From Calditrichota bacterium (GTDB lineage: Bacteria > Electryoneota > RPQS01), in the NCBI GenBank assembly GCA_020637395.1, contig JACJWA010000001.1, positions 1,240,001 to 1,304,000 of the forward strand: a DNA stretch of 64,000 nucleotides, read 5' to 3'. Position 1 is the first letter of the stretch. Each line of letters opens with the position of its first letter. Both the position numbers and the translations under genes were made by a program. Positions 1-8,921 of the stretch are shown in pieces. Below the pieces are notes generated by a model. It was not told the DNA's origin, did no database searches, and worked only from the letters and a program-made list of their open reading frames with translations.

Positions 1-762
1 GCTATAAGTCTCACGAAGCACTCCACTGGCATCGCGCAGCAGCAATTGTCCATTCGAACCAATTCCGCAGTATTCCCCTTCGATTCGTTCGTTACCCTCT
101 GACCTGACTAACACCGCTCCTCTATCGGGGCCATGTTCTTCCCACGCCATGCGAAGTGCCTCGTACTCCCCTTCAAGGTACATGTCAAACAGCTCTTCCC
201 ATTCATTCAAGAGAGCCGCAAGCACGCTCTCGCGATCCGCTTTCCAGCTTGTTTCCTGAAGAAGACTACCAGGCACCGTTGACTTCTGCCCAGCAGTCTC
301 GGGAACGCCATTCACATTTACGCCGACACCGACAATGATGACATGGTCGTCACCATGTTTTGTAGCTTCTGCTAGAACTCCCGCCACCTTTTTGCCGCCG
401 ATCAGGACATCGTTCGGCCACTTCAATCGCACAGCGGCCGTCGAATCATGTCCGACCACGACTCTTGCCAGAGCAATCGCCGGAAGCATGGACAAAAGCC
501 CGGGCCTCTCAGGCAATCCCTTGAGCTTTAGCAGCACTGAACAAAGCAGAGCTTGATTTGCGCGATCGTCCCAAACTCTCGAGTAACGTCCGCGCCCTGA
601 GGTTTGATGCCCCGCGACCACGACTGAACCACTCAAATGGAACTCGCTGATATTGTCGCGCAGCCAGCGATTCGTAGAGTCCGTTTCCTCCAGAAATCTG
701 AACTCCCTGCCGAATCTCCGTGTCGTCAAGTGCCAGTAAAACTGCTTTCCGTTCCAAGACAT
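1..762 (-). CDS. birA: Biotin--[acetyl-CoA-carboxylase] ligase, C-terminus cut by the window edge
   Basis: An uninterrupted frame of 254 codons runs off the left edge with no stop, so the gene is partial. BirA activates biotin as biotinyl-AMP and transfers it to the carrier lysine of acyl-CoA carboxylases in the cytoplasm. Seen in the translation: TDSTNRWLRD near residue 25, the biotin-binding loop GHQTSGRGRYSRVW, KWPNDVLIGGKKVAGVLAE, and VGVGVNVN. There is no N-terminal helix-turn-helix, so it is a monofunctional (group I) ligase and not a repressor. The ATG shares one base with the stop of the mutase gene (TGATG), which fixes the start and implies translational coupling. Its likely client, the biotin carrier protein, is encoded in the same run. 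Confidence 0.93.
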   Translation of the reverse strand, partial: MSWNGKQFYWHLTTRRFGREFRFLEETDSTNRWLRDNISEFHLSGSVVVAGHQTSGRGRYSRVWDDRANQALLCSVLLKLKGLPERPGLLSMLPAIALARVVVGHDSTAAVRLKWPNDVLIGGKKVAGVLAEATKHGDDHVIIVGVGVNVNGVPETAGQKSTVPGSLLQETSWKADRESVLAALLNEWEELFDMYLEGEYEALRMAWEEHGPDRGAVLVRSEGNERIEGEYCGIGSNGQLLLRDASGVLRETYS

Positions 763-2411
763 CAGGCGTCCCGATATGTGCCCCAGGTTTCACGCAAGCA
801 GTTCGAAATCTCGCCTAACGTGGTTTTCAATTCCACTGCGTCAATCAGCACCGGCATGAGGTTCTCATTTGAAAGTGCGGTTGTCCTGAGGCGATTCAGA
901 ACGTTCGTCACGTGAACGGAACTGCGAGACTTGCGAAGCTCGCCCAAGCGTACGCGCTGCTTCACTTCCAATGAAGGATCTACTTTCATCACCGGGGCTT
1001 CCGCCTCGCGTTCCGCGTGATAGCGATTAACTCCCACTATGATGCGATCCTGTGATTCGACGTCTTTCTGATACCTGTAGGCTTCGCGGGCAATTGCCTC
1101 TTGGAAATAGTGCGCCTCAATCGCCTTCACGGATCCACCGAGCTGGTCAATTCGCTCAAGCTCTTCCCATACCGCTTTTTCAATCCGATTGGTTAGAGAC
1201 TCGATATAGTAGCTCCCGCCGACCGGATCTACAGTATCCGTCACGCCTGATTCGTTCGCGATGATTTGTTGAGTTCGCAACGCAAGCTGCGCGGTCCGCT
1301 CCGTCGGGAGTCCCAAAGCTTCGTCAAGAGCATTCGTGTGCAAACTCTGTGTTCCGCCAAGCACTGCCGCAAGAGCCTGAAGCGTCACACGAACTGCGTT
1401 GTTGTCCGGTTGCTGTGCCGTCAGCGTGCACCCGGCCGTCTGAGTGTGAAAACGCAACATCATGGATCGCGCGCTCTTTGCCCCAAATCTGTCCCGCACG
1501 ATTCGTGACCAGACTCGGCGCGATGCACGAAACTTCGCGATCTCCTCAAAGAAATTGTTGTGGCATCCCCAAAAGAATGCCAGACGAGGAGCGAACTCGT
1601 CAATATCCATCCCTCTTGCGAGTGCGGCCTCCACATACGCAATCGCGTCCGCAAACGTGAAAGCAAGTTCCTGAATTGCCGTGGAACCTGCTTCTCGAAT
1701 ATGATACCCGGATATTGAGATCGTGTTCCATTTCGGAAGATTCACCCGGCAATACTCGATGACATCCGTGACGAGTCGAAGCGAGTGACCCGGAGGATAG
1801 ATGTACGTCCCGCGAGCGATGAACTCCTTCAGAATGTCGTTCTGAACGGTGCCTTCAAGGCTACTCTCTGGGATTCCGCGCGATCTTGCGACCGCAATGT
1901 ACATCGCCATCAGCGTTGAGGCCGTGGCGTTTATAGTCATGGAGGTGCTGATCTTCTCCAAAGGGACACCGTCAAAAAGCACCTGCATGTCGTCCAAGCT
2001 GCATACTGCCACGCCAACACGCCCTACCTCGCCAACGGCCTCCGCCGAATCACTGTCGAAGCCAATTTGCGTCGGCAAATCAAAGGCCACAGACAATCCT
2101 GTCGTACCCTGACTTAGCAGGTATTTGTAGCGCGCGTTCGATTCTTCGGCCGTGCCGAATCCTGCGTACTGGCGCATCGTCCAGAACCGGCCGCGGTACA
2201 TGTTTGGCTGCACACCGCGCGTGAACGGGAAAAAGCCTGGAAAACCCAAGTCCCGTTCATGACAGAAATCGGAACCAGGTTCATATAGTGCGTCCACCGC
2301 GAGGCCGCTCTCCGTCAAAAACTCAGAGCGGCGCTCTGGGGACTTGGTAATCAGTTTTTGAAGCGCGGCGTGCCATTCAGATCGCCGCGATGTTTGGTCA
2401 TCGTTGTTCAC
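762..2411 (-). CDS. mcmA1: Methylmalonyl-CoA mutase, catalytic (N-terminal) subunit
   Basis: This 549-residue protein is the TIM-barrel half of methylmalonyl-CoA mutase, which interconverts (R)-methylmalonyl-CoA and succinyl-CoA using adenosylcobalamin. Family signatures seen are RQYAGFGTAEESNARYKYLL and the following GTTGLSVAFDLPTQIGFDSD. It ends without the C-terminal B12-binding domain of one-chain mutases; a matching 135-residue subunit lies at 63238-63645. GTG start with GGAG eight bases upstream, six bases after the carrier-protein gene. Its neighbours, biotin carboxylase, biotin carrier and BirA, suggest a propionyl-CoA to succinyl-CoA route. No carboxyltransferase, epimerase or MeaB-type G protein is visible in the window. 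Confidence 0.95.
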   Translation of the reverse strand: MNNDDQTSRRSEWHAALQKLITKSPERRSEFLTESGLAVDALYEPGSDFCHERDLGFPGFFPFTRGVQPNMYRGRFWTMRQYAGFGTAEESNARYKYLLSQGTTGLSVAFDLPTQIGFDSDSAEAVGEVGRVGVAVCSLDDMQVLFDGVPLEKISTSMTINATASTLMAMYIAVARSRGIPESSLEGTVQNDILKEFIARGTYIYPPGHSLRLVTDVIEYCRVNLPKWNTISISGYHIREAGSTAIQELAFTFADAIAYVEAALARGMDIDEFAPRLAFFWGCHNNFFEEIAKFRASRRVWSRIVRDRFGAKSARSMMLRFHTQTAGCTLTAQQPDNNAVRVTLQALAAVLGGTQSLHTNALDEALGLPTERTAQLALRTQQIIANESGVTDTVDPVGGSYYIESLTNRIEKAVWEELERIDQLGGSVKAIEAHYFQEAIAREAYRYQKDVESQDRIIVGVNRYHAEREAEAPVMKVDPSLEVKQRVRLGELRKSRSSVHVTNVLNRLRTTALSNENLMPVLIDAVELKTTLGEISNCLRETWGTYRDA

Positions 2412-2416
2412 AGCAG

Positions 2417-2914
2417 CTACTCCAAAACAAGCATCACAGTGCCTTTGTCCACGGAGTCCCGCTCTTTGACACGAACTTCCTTCACGACGCCATCCGCCGG
2501 AGCGCGCACTTCGTTCTCCATCTTCATCGCCTCAAGAATCAGCACCGGATCGCTTCTCTTGACTGTATCTCCAACCTTAACTGCAATCCTCACAACCAAA
2601 CCTGGCATCTGTGCTTTGACTATGGCGCCCGACATTCCGCCTTCAGTATCCTGCGAGGCCACACGAAGCAGCTTCTCGCGTTCGGTTTCAATCACGAGCG
2701 GAAATGCCCTTCCGTGAAAACTCAACCAAAGATCGTCGCCATTGCGATTCACAACGAACTCCTCGATAGAGTCGTTGATTCGCACGCGGACCAAGCGGTC
2801 AGTCAGCGCGAATTCCGGCATGTCAAACCTCTGCCCGTTCACGAACAGCTCATTGTCATTCTGTCTGACTTCGTATTTTGCTTTTCCTATGGTAATTGTG
2901 GCGTTGTCAAACAT
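2417..2914 (-). CDS. Biotin carboxyl carrier protein of an acyl-CoA carboxylase
   Basis: A 165-residue protein with a C-terminal biotinyl-lipoyl domain. The biotinylation motif EAMKMENEV is present with the acceptor lysine at residue 131, and a Gly-rich partner strand (MPGLVVRIAVKVGDTVKRSD) precedes it. Residues 1-90 resemble the linker region seen in carrier domains of propionyl-CoA, pyruvate and oxaloacetate enzymes rather than short AccB. It carries carboxybiotin between the carboxylase (gene immediately upstream) and a carboxyltransferase that is not encoded here. ATG start with a GAGGG ribosome site; five-base gap to the upstream gene. The substrate is inferred to be propionyl-CoA from the adjacent mutase; acetyl-CoA is possible. 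Confidence 0.88.
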   Translation of the reverse strand: MFDNATITIGKAKYEVRQNDNELFVNGQRFDMPEFALTDRLVRVRINDSIEEFVVNRNGDDLWLSFHGRAFPLVIETEREKLLRVASQDTEGGMSGAIVKAQMPGLVVRIAVKVGDTVKRSDPVLILEAMKMENEVRAPADGVVKEVRVKERDSVDKGTVMLVLE

Positions 2915-2918
2915 GACC

Positions 2919-4436
2919 CTACCCTCTATGGTTGCTCATTGCTGCTCTCCGACCTGCGGTCTTCCACGCACTTTGCTGGGACCCCTTGGCGGACTTGGCA
3001 AGATTGATTTCTGTCCTAAAGACCTTGTTGGCCGCTGCAATTACTCCAGGCAGCCAAGTCGGCACCACTTCTCCTTGCTCTATGTACTCCCTGTAGGCCG
3101 GAAGCAAGATGCGTTCGACAGTGCCTGTATCGAAGTTGCCGGATCGGAATTCTTCTCGATCCAGCACAAACCTGCAGAATCCAATGTTAGTCATAACTCC
3201 TGCGATACGATACTCGCGAAGTGCGCGAACCATGCGGTCCGTTGCCGCTTCCCGAGTTTCTCCATAGGCCACAAGCTTGGAAATCATCGGGTCATAGAAC
3301 CTGCTGATCTCCGCGCCTTCATACATTCCGGTATCTTCACGAAGACCGGGACCCGATGAGGGCCGCCACAAACTCAACTTTCCCGTGGATGGAAGAAATC
3401 CGCCCATCACTTCCTCTGCATAGATGCGAACCTCGACCGCGTGACCCCGCAGTTGAATCTGCTCTTGAGTCATCGGCAGTTTCTTGCCACGTGCTACCTC
3501 AATCTGCAGCCTGACCAGATCAAGCCCGGTAACCATCTCCGTCACGGGATGCTCAACCTGAAGGCGCGTGTTCATCTCAAGGAAATAGAAATCACCGTTC
3601 TTGTCCAAGAGGAACTCGCAAGTCCCCGCGTTGACATAGCCGCAAGCTTTGGCAGCCATGACCGCTGTCGCACCAATCTTTGCGCGAAGCTCTGGGGACA
3701 CAGCAGACGAAGGTGCTTCTTCAATGATCTTCTGATGGCGCCGTTGCATCGAACACTCGCGTTCACCAAAATACACCGCGTTTCCGTGCTTGTCTGCAAA
3801 GATCTGCACTTCTATGTGCTTTGGCTCTTCAAGGTACTTCTCGACATACACGGCGTCATCACCGAAAGCGGACTTTGCCTCACGCTGTGCCGCTGCCAAT
3901 GCATTCGCAAGATCACCCTCGTTGCGAACGACGCGCATTCCCTTTCCACCACCACCGGCAGCTGCTTTAAGCAAAACGGGAAACCCCGCACTTCGAGCAA
4001 ACTCTATCGCTTCATTCGCATCCTTCACCGCGCCCTTCGTGCCGGGAACCACGGGAACATTTGCACCGATCATCAGCGCACGAGCTTCAGTCTTTGATCC
4101 CATTGCGTTGATCGCTGAAGCCGGAGGACCAACCCAGATCAGTCCGGACTTCTCCACTTTGTCCGCGAAACCCGCGTTCTCTGACAAGAAGCCGTAACCG
4201 GGATGAATCGCCTCGGCGCCGGAGGCCTTCGCGGCCCGAATAATCTTCTCTTGATCCAGATAGCTCTCGGCAGGCGTTTCTCCACCGAGGGCTACCATGT
4301 GATCTGCTTCTCGAACATGGAGACTGTTCTTGTCCACGTCAGAATATACTGCGATTGTCTTAACACCCATCTCGCGGCACGTGCGCGCAACGCGCACGGC
4401 AATCTCGCCGCGATTAGCTATCAATATTGATTTCAT
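2919..4436 (-). CDS. accC: Biotin carboxylase subunit of acetyl-/propionyl-CoA carboxylase
   Basis: ATP-grasp enzyme that carboxylates biotin with bicarbonate and ATP. Seen: N-terminal MKSILIANRGEIAVRVARTC, the glycine-rich ATP loop AGGGGKGM at residues 160-167, and EMNTRLQVEHPVTE at 287-300. At 505 residues it is about 50 longer than typical AccC; the extra tail is basic and Ala/Ser-rich. It follows the helicase gene by eight bases and precedes the biotin carrier by four, so the pair is co-transcribed. Since accA lies nine kilobases upstream in the same run, this subunit could serve acetyl-CoA carboxylase, a propionyl-CoA carboxylase, or both. The biochemical step is certain; the acyl-CoA is not. 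Confidence 0.93.
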   Translation of the reverse strand: MKSILIANRGEIAVRVARTCREMGVKTIAVYSDVDKNSLHVREADHMVALGGETPAESYLDQEKIIRAAKASGAEAIHPGYGFLSENAGFADKVEKSGLIWVGPPASAINAMGSKTEARALMIGANVPVVPGTKGAVKDANEAIEFARSAGFPVLLKAAAGGGGKGMRVVRNEGDLANALAAAQREAKSAFGDDAVYVEKYLEEPKHIEVQIFADKHGNAVYFGERECSMQRRHQKIIEEAPSSAVSPELRAKIGATAVMAAKACGYVNAGTCEFLLDKNGDFYFLEMNTRLQVEHPVTEMVTGLDLVRLQIEVARGKKLPMTQEQIQLRGHAVEVRIYAEEVMGGFLPSTGKLSLWRPSSGPGLREDTGMYEGAEISRFYDPMISKLVAYGETREAATDRMVRALREYRIAGVMTNIGFCRFVLDREEFRSGNFDTGTVERILLPAYREYIEQGEVVPTWLPGVIAAANKVFRTEINLAKSAKGSQQSAWKTAGRRAAMSNHRG

Positions 4437-4444
4437 TTACTTTT

Positions 4445-7363
4445 TCACTCTTGTTGAGTAAGATACATTTCTAAATTTATGCGAACCGGAAGCTCTACGG
4501 ACGCTCCGCCTTTGTCCTGAAACAGAACCTGCCCGTTCTCGAGCGCGTGAAGAAGAACGTCGCGAGTCGCCTCCACATCTTTGATACAATACTCGCGCAC
4601 TCGCTCAATCTCACCATTTTTGAACCATTCCAAGGATTGGAGTCCATCCGCAGACTTGCCGATTCCAAGTGTCGCTTTTGCGATCGAATCCAATTTCAAA
4701 CGACCACCTCTTTGTGCGGTGATTACTTCGAGAAGATCCAGTGTCGGAAGTTTCTGGAAATCTCGAAATGAGTAGCCACGCAGCACCTCATAGTCGAAGC
4801 TTCTTATGTTGAACCCGCACACCAGGTCCGCACGATCAAGATGCGCAATGAGCGCTTCGACTTCACTCTCGTCATAGGTGGTAACTGTCCCCGACATGCT
4901 GTCCCAGACCGCCGCAATCGCAATCCGCATTTGTCGCGCCTGACGCCATCCACCTACTTCCTTGGCGGAAAGCTGCGTTTCCAAATCAAATACAACGACT
5001 CGCCTGTCTTCAGGCAGATGTTGTGCCGACCAAGGCTCTTGCTCTTTCCCCTCTGTGTGAGGCCCGTCTGCAATTCGAATCGAAGACGGCGTGGGGGTGG
5101 GGATTGCTTCACTCAACAAAAGCTCAACTGCTGCTGTCGCACCCGTTTTGTCCAATGGCCTGTTTCCCGATCCGCACTTCGGCGACTGTATGCAAGACGG
5201 ACACCCTTCTTCGCAGGGACAGTATCGTATCAACTGCAAAGTGCGTTCAAGTAAGTCCTGAACGTTATCGTGCATGCATTCCGCAATGCCGACTCCGCCT
5301 GGATAGCCGTCATAGAAGAACACCGCTCCGTTCGGAAGTTGCGGGTGCTTCGTGAAACTTATCCCGCCCAGGTCGTTTCGATCACATAGTGCGAGCAGCG
5401 GAGTGAGAGAAATCGCGGCGTGCTCGAGCGCATGAATAGAGCCCATGAAGTGCAGATCTGTCTCCGCCAGCACATGCGGAAGTAACTCAGGCAATTCGAT
5501 CCAGCAGCCGACCGTAACAAAACTCTGCGGAGGCAGTTCGAGCGGTTCAACAGAGAGAAGCTCTTGCGTGAAGAGCCTTCGGCGCTCGTAAGCAACAAAG
5601 TGCTCCGTTACACGAAGCAGTCCCAATCGCGCGACAAATGATCTTACGCAATCTGTCTTGGCAACATCGAGAATCTCCGTCTCTTTCTGCGTTCTGATCA
5701 TCGTGTATGTTGCGGCACGATGCGGAACCACGTGCACCTCGGACCGCTTCAGATCCAACTTCTCCACGCGATATGGTTCGCCGCGATGCAGATAGACCGC
5801 ACCATCATGACATTCCCGAAACACTGCGTTTCCTGACACAGTTCCGATTACCGGCTCTTTGTCACGACTTATGTCAAGGATCTCAAACGTGCCACCGACA
5901 TTGCGCAGACTGACATTGGCGTGCGGGCGCGGACGTCCGGGGAACCACTGTTGCCCGGACGCGCTTCGAAGGAGGTCCCGCGACTGCTCAAGTGCGCTGA
6001 TCACATCCGCGTGCTCTTCAACCACGATGTAAGGATCATCCTCCATCAACGGTATCTCTGCCGCAGCTGCGGGCAAATGCTGACGCAGAATATGCTCGTT
6101 GCGAGAGTTGATCAGCGCGCGTTCCAAGGGTCGCGAAAGCAAGCGCTCGGACTCACGTGCGAAGTACTGGTCCAATTGGTCGCTTCCCGCAATCAAGACA
6201 ATCGCCGCGCGCTCACCCCGGCGGCCAACACGTCCTGCACGCTGCCACAAAGACATCATGCTGCCAGGAAACCCGCCGAGGATGCAAACGTCCAGTCCGC
6301 CGATGTCAATGCCCATTTCCAAAGCGCTTGTGGAAATCACGCCATCCAGAGTACCATCCTGCAGACTCTGTTCGATTTTCCGACGATCTTCAGGCAGATA
6401 GCCCGCGCGGTAGGCGCTGATTCGTGTGGACAAGTCGGGACGAGTCTCGCAGAGTGATCGGTAGACGATCTCTGTGGCAACTCTTGACTTCGTGAAAGCA
6501 ATGGTCTTCAGTCCTGCATCCAAACAGTGCGTGAAGACTCTTGCTATCGCCTGCGTCAGCGAAACCGTCTGTGAGTTGATCAAACTGAACTCGCGCTCCG
6601 GCATGGGAGCGCCAGACTGGTCTATCGCCTGAACGGGGCGACCGATCAGAGATGCCGCAAACTCAGACGGATTTGAAACCGTCGCAGACAGGCAAATGAA
6701 CTGCGGTGATGCTCCGTAGTAATGAAGCAGCCTCTGCAGTCTGCGAAGTACCTGGACAATATGCGACCCGAAAACGCCTCGATAAGCATGCAGTTCATCA
6801 ATCACCACGAAGCGGAGATTCTTCAGGAATCTCTCCCAACTCTGATGATACGCCAGTAGCCCTTGATGAAGCATGTCCGGGTTTGAGATCAGGATATTGG
6901 GCGGTCTCTTCTTGATCCGTTGCCTTTCGGCGGCAGGCGTGTCGCCGTCAAAGATCGACAGAGTGAACTCAAGTTCTCCCTCAAGCTGCTTCTTCCAAAC
7001 CTGAAGCTTGGTGAACTGATCCTGCTCTAACGCTTTGAGCGGAAACAGCAGCAGCGACGTCGCGTCGGGATGCTCGAGCAGATGCTCAAGCAGCGGCAGA
7101 ATGTAGGTCAAAGACTTGCCGCTCGATGTGGGCGTAACAACTACCACATCATGGCTGGAACGAATCTCTTCGAGTGCCTCCGCTTGATGTGAATAGAGCT
7201 CGCTAATCCCCTGCTGAGCGAGGCAGTCCTTCAGGGCTTTCGGAAGGAAAGGTTCCGGTCTGCAATACCGCGCCTCTTGAGATGCCATCGTCTGCCTGCT
7301 GACCACAGACCCACGCAACAGATCGTCACTCTCAAGTCTTTCCGCCAGATTCGTCAGACGCAT
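4445..7363 (-). CDS. mrfA: Fused DEAH helicase (MrfA/YprA-type, DUF1998) and DEDD exonuclease (MrfB/YprB-type)
   Basis: This 972-residue protein joins two enzymes. Residues 1-400 are a superfamily 2 helicase core: Walker A TPTSSGKS at 77-84, DELH at 189-192, SAT at 226-228, QRAGRVGRRG near 374-383. A DUF1998 segment follows with a zinc-type cysteine cluster (C715, C717, C721, C724, C730). Residues about 788-950 form an RNase H-fold 3'-5' exonuclease with D793 and E795 (FDLET), D857 (NIRSFDYEVL) and Y925/D929 (YCIKDVEAT), the DEDD set with the YxxxD form of the last motif. In Bacillus the helicase MrfA and nuclease MrfB are separate neighbouring genes acting in mitomycin-type lesion repair; that role is inferred here. 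ATG start with AGGAA; overlaps the small upstream gene by 32 bases. Confidence 0.9.
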   Translation of the reverse strand: MRLTNLAERLESDDLLRGSVVSRQTMASQEARYCRPEPFLPKALKDCLAQQGISELYSHQAEALEEIRSSHDVVVVTPTSSGKSLTYILPLLEHLLEHPDATSLLLFPLKALEQDQFTKLQVWKKQLEGELEFTLSIFDGDTPAAERQRIKKRPPNILISNPDMLHQGLLAYHQSWERFLKNLRFVVIDELHAYRGVFGSHIVQVLRRLQRLLHYYGASPQFICLSATVSNPSEFAASLIGRPVQAIDQSGAPMPEREFSLINSQTVSLTQAIARVFTHCLDAGLKTIAFTKSRVATEIVYRSLCETRPDLSTRISAYRAGYLPEDRRKIEQSLQDGTLDGVISTSALEMGIDIGGLDVCILGGFPGSMMSLWQRAGRVGRRGERAAIVLIAGSDQLDQYFARESERLLSRPLERALINSRNEHILRQHLPAAAAEIPLMEDDPYIVVEEHADVISALEQSRDLLRSASGQQWFPGRPRPHANVSLRNVGGTFEILDISRDKEPVIGTVSGNAVFRECHDGAVYLHRGEPYRVEKLDLKRSEVHVVPHRAATYTMIRTQKETEILDVAKTDCVRSFVARLGLLRVTEHFVAYERRRLFTQELLSVEPLELPPQSFVTVGCWIELPELLPHVLAETDLHFMGSIHALEHAAISLTPLLALCDRNDLGGISFTKHPQLPNGAVFFYDGYPGGVGIAECMHDNVQDLLERTLQLIRYCPCEEGCPSCIQSPKCGSGNRPLDKTGATAAVELLLSEAIPTPTPSSIRIADGPHTEGKEQEPWSAQHLPEDRRVVVFDLETQLSAKEVGGWRQARQMRIAIAAVWDSMSGTVTTYDESEVEALIAHLDRADLVCGFNIRSFDYEVLRGYSFRDFQKLPTLDLLEVITAQRGGRLKLDSIAKATLGIGKSADGLQSLEWFKNGEIERVREYCIKDVEATRDVLLHALENGQVLFQDKGGASVELPVRINLEMYLTQQE

Positions 7364-7493
7364 TGTCCGGTTCCTGCCACTTCTTGGGATGCTTCTGTTT
7401 TCGTGTGTAGGCGTTTGGCTTGGTTTCCGCCTTAGGAGGCTTCACTGGCAACGGAATGCGCTTTTTCGGCTTTAGAAACTCTTTCTCTGACAT
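7332..7493 (-). CDS. Small basic Lys/Pro-rich protein, 53 residues, unknown
   Basis: A short frame starting MSEKEFLKPKKRIPLPVKPP and ending DESGGKT. The first 40 residues are rich in Lys, Arg and Pro, while the last 12 are acidic and polar; no membrane segment or fold is recognisable. It fills the only gap in the run, 10 bases after the epimerase stop, and its last 32 bases overlap the start of the fused helicase-nuclease in another frame, so the two would be translationally coupled. A GAGAG sequence lies upstream of the ATG. A nucleic-acid-binding helper of the helicase is a guess from charge and coupling only. The frame could be fortuitous, but dense packing of the region argues for a real gene. 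Confidence 0.55.
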   Translation of the reverse strand: MSEKEFLKPKKRIPLPVKPPKAETKPNAYTRKQKHPKKWQEPDNASDESGGKT

Positions 7494-7503
7494 TGCTTCA
7501 CTC

Positions 7504-8484
7504 TCAAATCCAACCCTGTGTCAGGTAAAAGTCGTTTGTTTCGTGTAGAAGGCTTTGCAATGACTGATCGCATTTCAAGCCAAGATGGCGAAAGAGTTTC
7601 TCTCCGCTGCAGCCCCAGCTCTCTGAAAGTATCTCAAGAACTTTTTCGTTGCCCAATAGCACTGGTTTGCCGGTCACTTTCATTTGAAGATCGCCTAGGG
7701 CTCCCACAAAGCGCGAAAGGGTTTCCGGAATCACGACACGGCGGCATCGCCCGCCGGTTGCCGCGGAATACGCTCGAGCCACTTCCGACCACTGAAAAGG
7801 CACGGGCATCGTCGCAAAGTATGTCTCCTTATTGCCAGAGTGACTCTCAGCTACGTCTACCAGAATGCGCGACAGATCTTTCACTCCGATGAGACTGTAC
7901 TCACGGCGTCGCGCACCAGCTTGCGTGTAGAGACCCCACCGCCGCATCATTTTGAAAAGCGGCACAAACTGCTCGTCGCGCGGCCCCATCACGGCGGGAG
8001 GACGCACGATTACCCACTCGGTCTGCTTGAGTTCGCTGCTTGTCGCGGCCTCGCCAGAGAGCTTACTTCTGCCATATGAAGTGATAGGCTTCGGCGACAT
8101 CGTTTCGATCAGCGGCGCCCCAAAAGGCGACGGGCCGCACGCCGCAAGCGAAGAGCAATAAACAAAGCGGCGAACCCCTGCGGATTCGCATTCTTTCGCG
8201 AGTATGCCGGTCGCTTCGCCATTCAGCCGCTGGTAGTCTGCTTCGCAGACCGCCTTCGTCAGTCCAGCGCAATGAATAACGCTGTCCGCGCCTTGGACGG
8301 TATGCCGGAGCACCTCCCGATCCAGCAGATCGCCAACAAAAAGTTCAAAGCGCTCTTGAGCAAGCCACTTCAAGCGCCTTGTATCGCGAACCAGCAGCCG
8401 GACAGTACTGCCCTTGGCGAGGGCGAGCTCCGCGACATGGCTGCCCACGAAACCCGTTGCTCCCGTGACAACTGTGACGGGCAT
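7504..8484 (-). CDS. NAD(P)-dependent epimerase/dehydratase (extended SDR)
   Basis: A 326-residue Rossmann protein starting MPVTVVTGATGFVGSHVAEL, with the nucleotide-binding TGATGFVG at the N-terminus and the catalytic YGRSK (YxxxK) after SYCSS-type serine residues (FVYCSSLAACG). The family includes nucleotide-sugar epimerases and 3-beta-hydroxysteroid-type dehydrogenases; the substrate cannot be read from sequence. The chosen ATG overlaps the stop of the upstream thioesterase by one base (TAATG) and places the dinucleotide fold right at the N-terminus, so a 23-residue upstream extension in the same frame is rejected. It sits between a thioesterase and the small basic gene in one run. Confidence 0.85.
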   Translation of the reverse strand: MPVTVVTGATGFVGSHVAELALAKGSTVRLLVRDTRRLKWLAQERFELFVGDLLDREVLRHTVQGADSVIHCAGLTKAVCEADYQRLNGEATGILAKECESAGVRRFVYCSSLAACGPSPFGAPLIETMSPKPITSYGRSKLSGEAATSSELKQTEWVIVRPPAVMGPRDEQFVPLFKMMRRWGLYTQAGARRREYSLIGVKDLSRILVDVAESHSGNKETYFATMPVPFQWSEVARAYSAATGGRCRRVVIPETLSRFVGALGDLQMKVTGKPVLLGNEKVLEILSESWGCSGEKLFRHLGLKCDQSLQSLLHETNDFYLTQGWI

Positions 8485-8921
8485 TACTTCTCTAACAGCC
8501 GAATGAAGTTTAGCGGAACTCGACGTGGTTTCCCATCGTGCGAGGCAAAACAATGCACGGTTAGACCGTCCGCAACTTTTGCTTCGGACCCAAGCAGTGT
8601 TACATTGTACGTAAACCGCAGCCGTGCGCCGTGCACCCGCATGGTCGTAAGAAGCTGCAGTTCATCCTCGTATCGCGCACCACTAACGTAGTTGCAGCGC
8701 GCTTCGACGACAGGAAGCCGCAGCCCGTCTTCTTCCTCGATTGCGCGATACGATTTCCAGTGCTCCCGGATCAGTTCCGAGCGTGCCACCTCAAAATACT
8801 GGAAGTAGCACGCATAGTACACCCAGCCCATCGCGTCCGTCTCAGCATAGCGCACCCGCACAACGCACGAAGAGCGAAGCACACGGTCACTATGATTCGA
8901 GGAAGAATCCGATTCGCTCAT
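8484..8921 (-). CDS. Hotdog-fold acyl-CoA thioesterase (YbgC/4-hydroxybenzoyl-CoA type)
   Basis: A 145-residue hotdog protein. The family signature RVRYAETDAMGWVYYACYFQ, followed by YFEVARSEL, contains the catalytic acidic residue region of YbgC-like thioesterases, which hydrolyse short to medium acyl-CoA or acyl-ACP thioesters in the cytoplasm. The first ATG at 8921 is chosen over an in-frame TTG seven codons upstream because it has a GGAA-type site close by and the conserved fold starts well after it. It overlaps the end of accA by 32 bases and abuts the epimerase, tying it to fatty-acyl metabolism by context. The exact substrate is unknown. Confidence 0.85.
   Translation of the reverse strand: MSESDSSSNHSDRVLRSSCVVRVRYAETDAMGWVYYACYFQYFEVARSELIREHWKSYRAIEEEDGLRLPVVEARCNYVSGARYEDELQLLTTMRVHGARLRFTYNVTLLGSEAKVADGLTVHCFASHDGKPRRVPLNFIRLLEK

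Noticed and set aside
509..793. 94-codon minus frame over the birA start
   Set aside because: Shadow of birA, whose motifs are in another frame that runs off the edge.
2390..3359. Two 205-codon plus-strand frames
   Set aside because: Antisense to the biotin carrier and biotin carboxylase genes.
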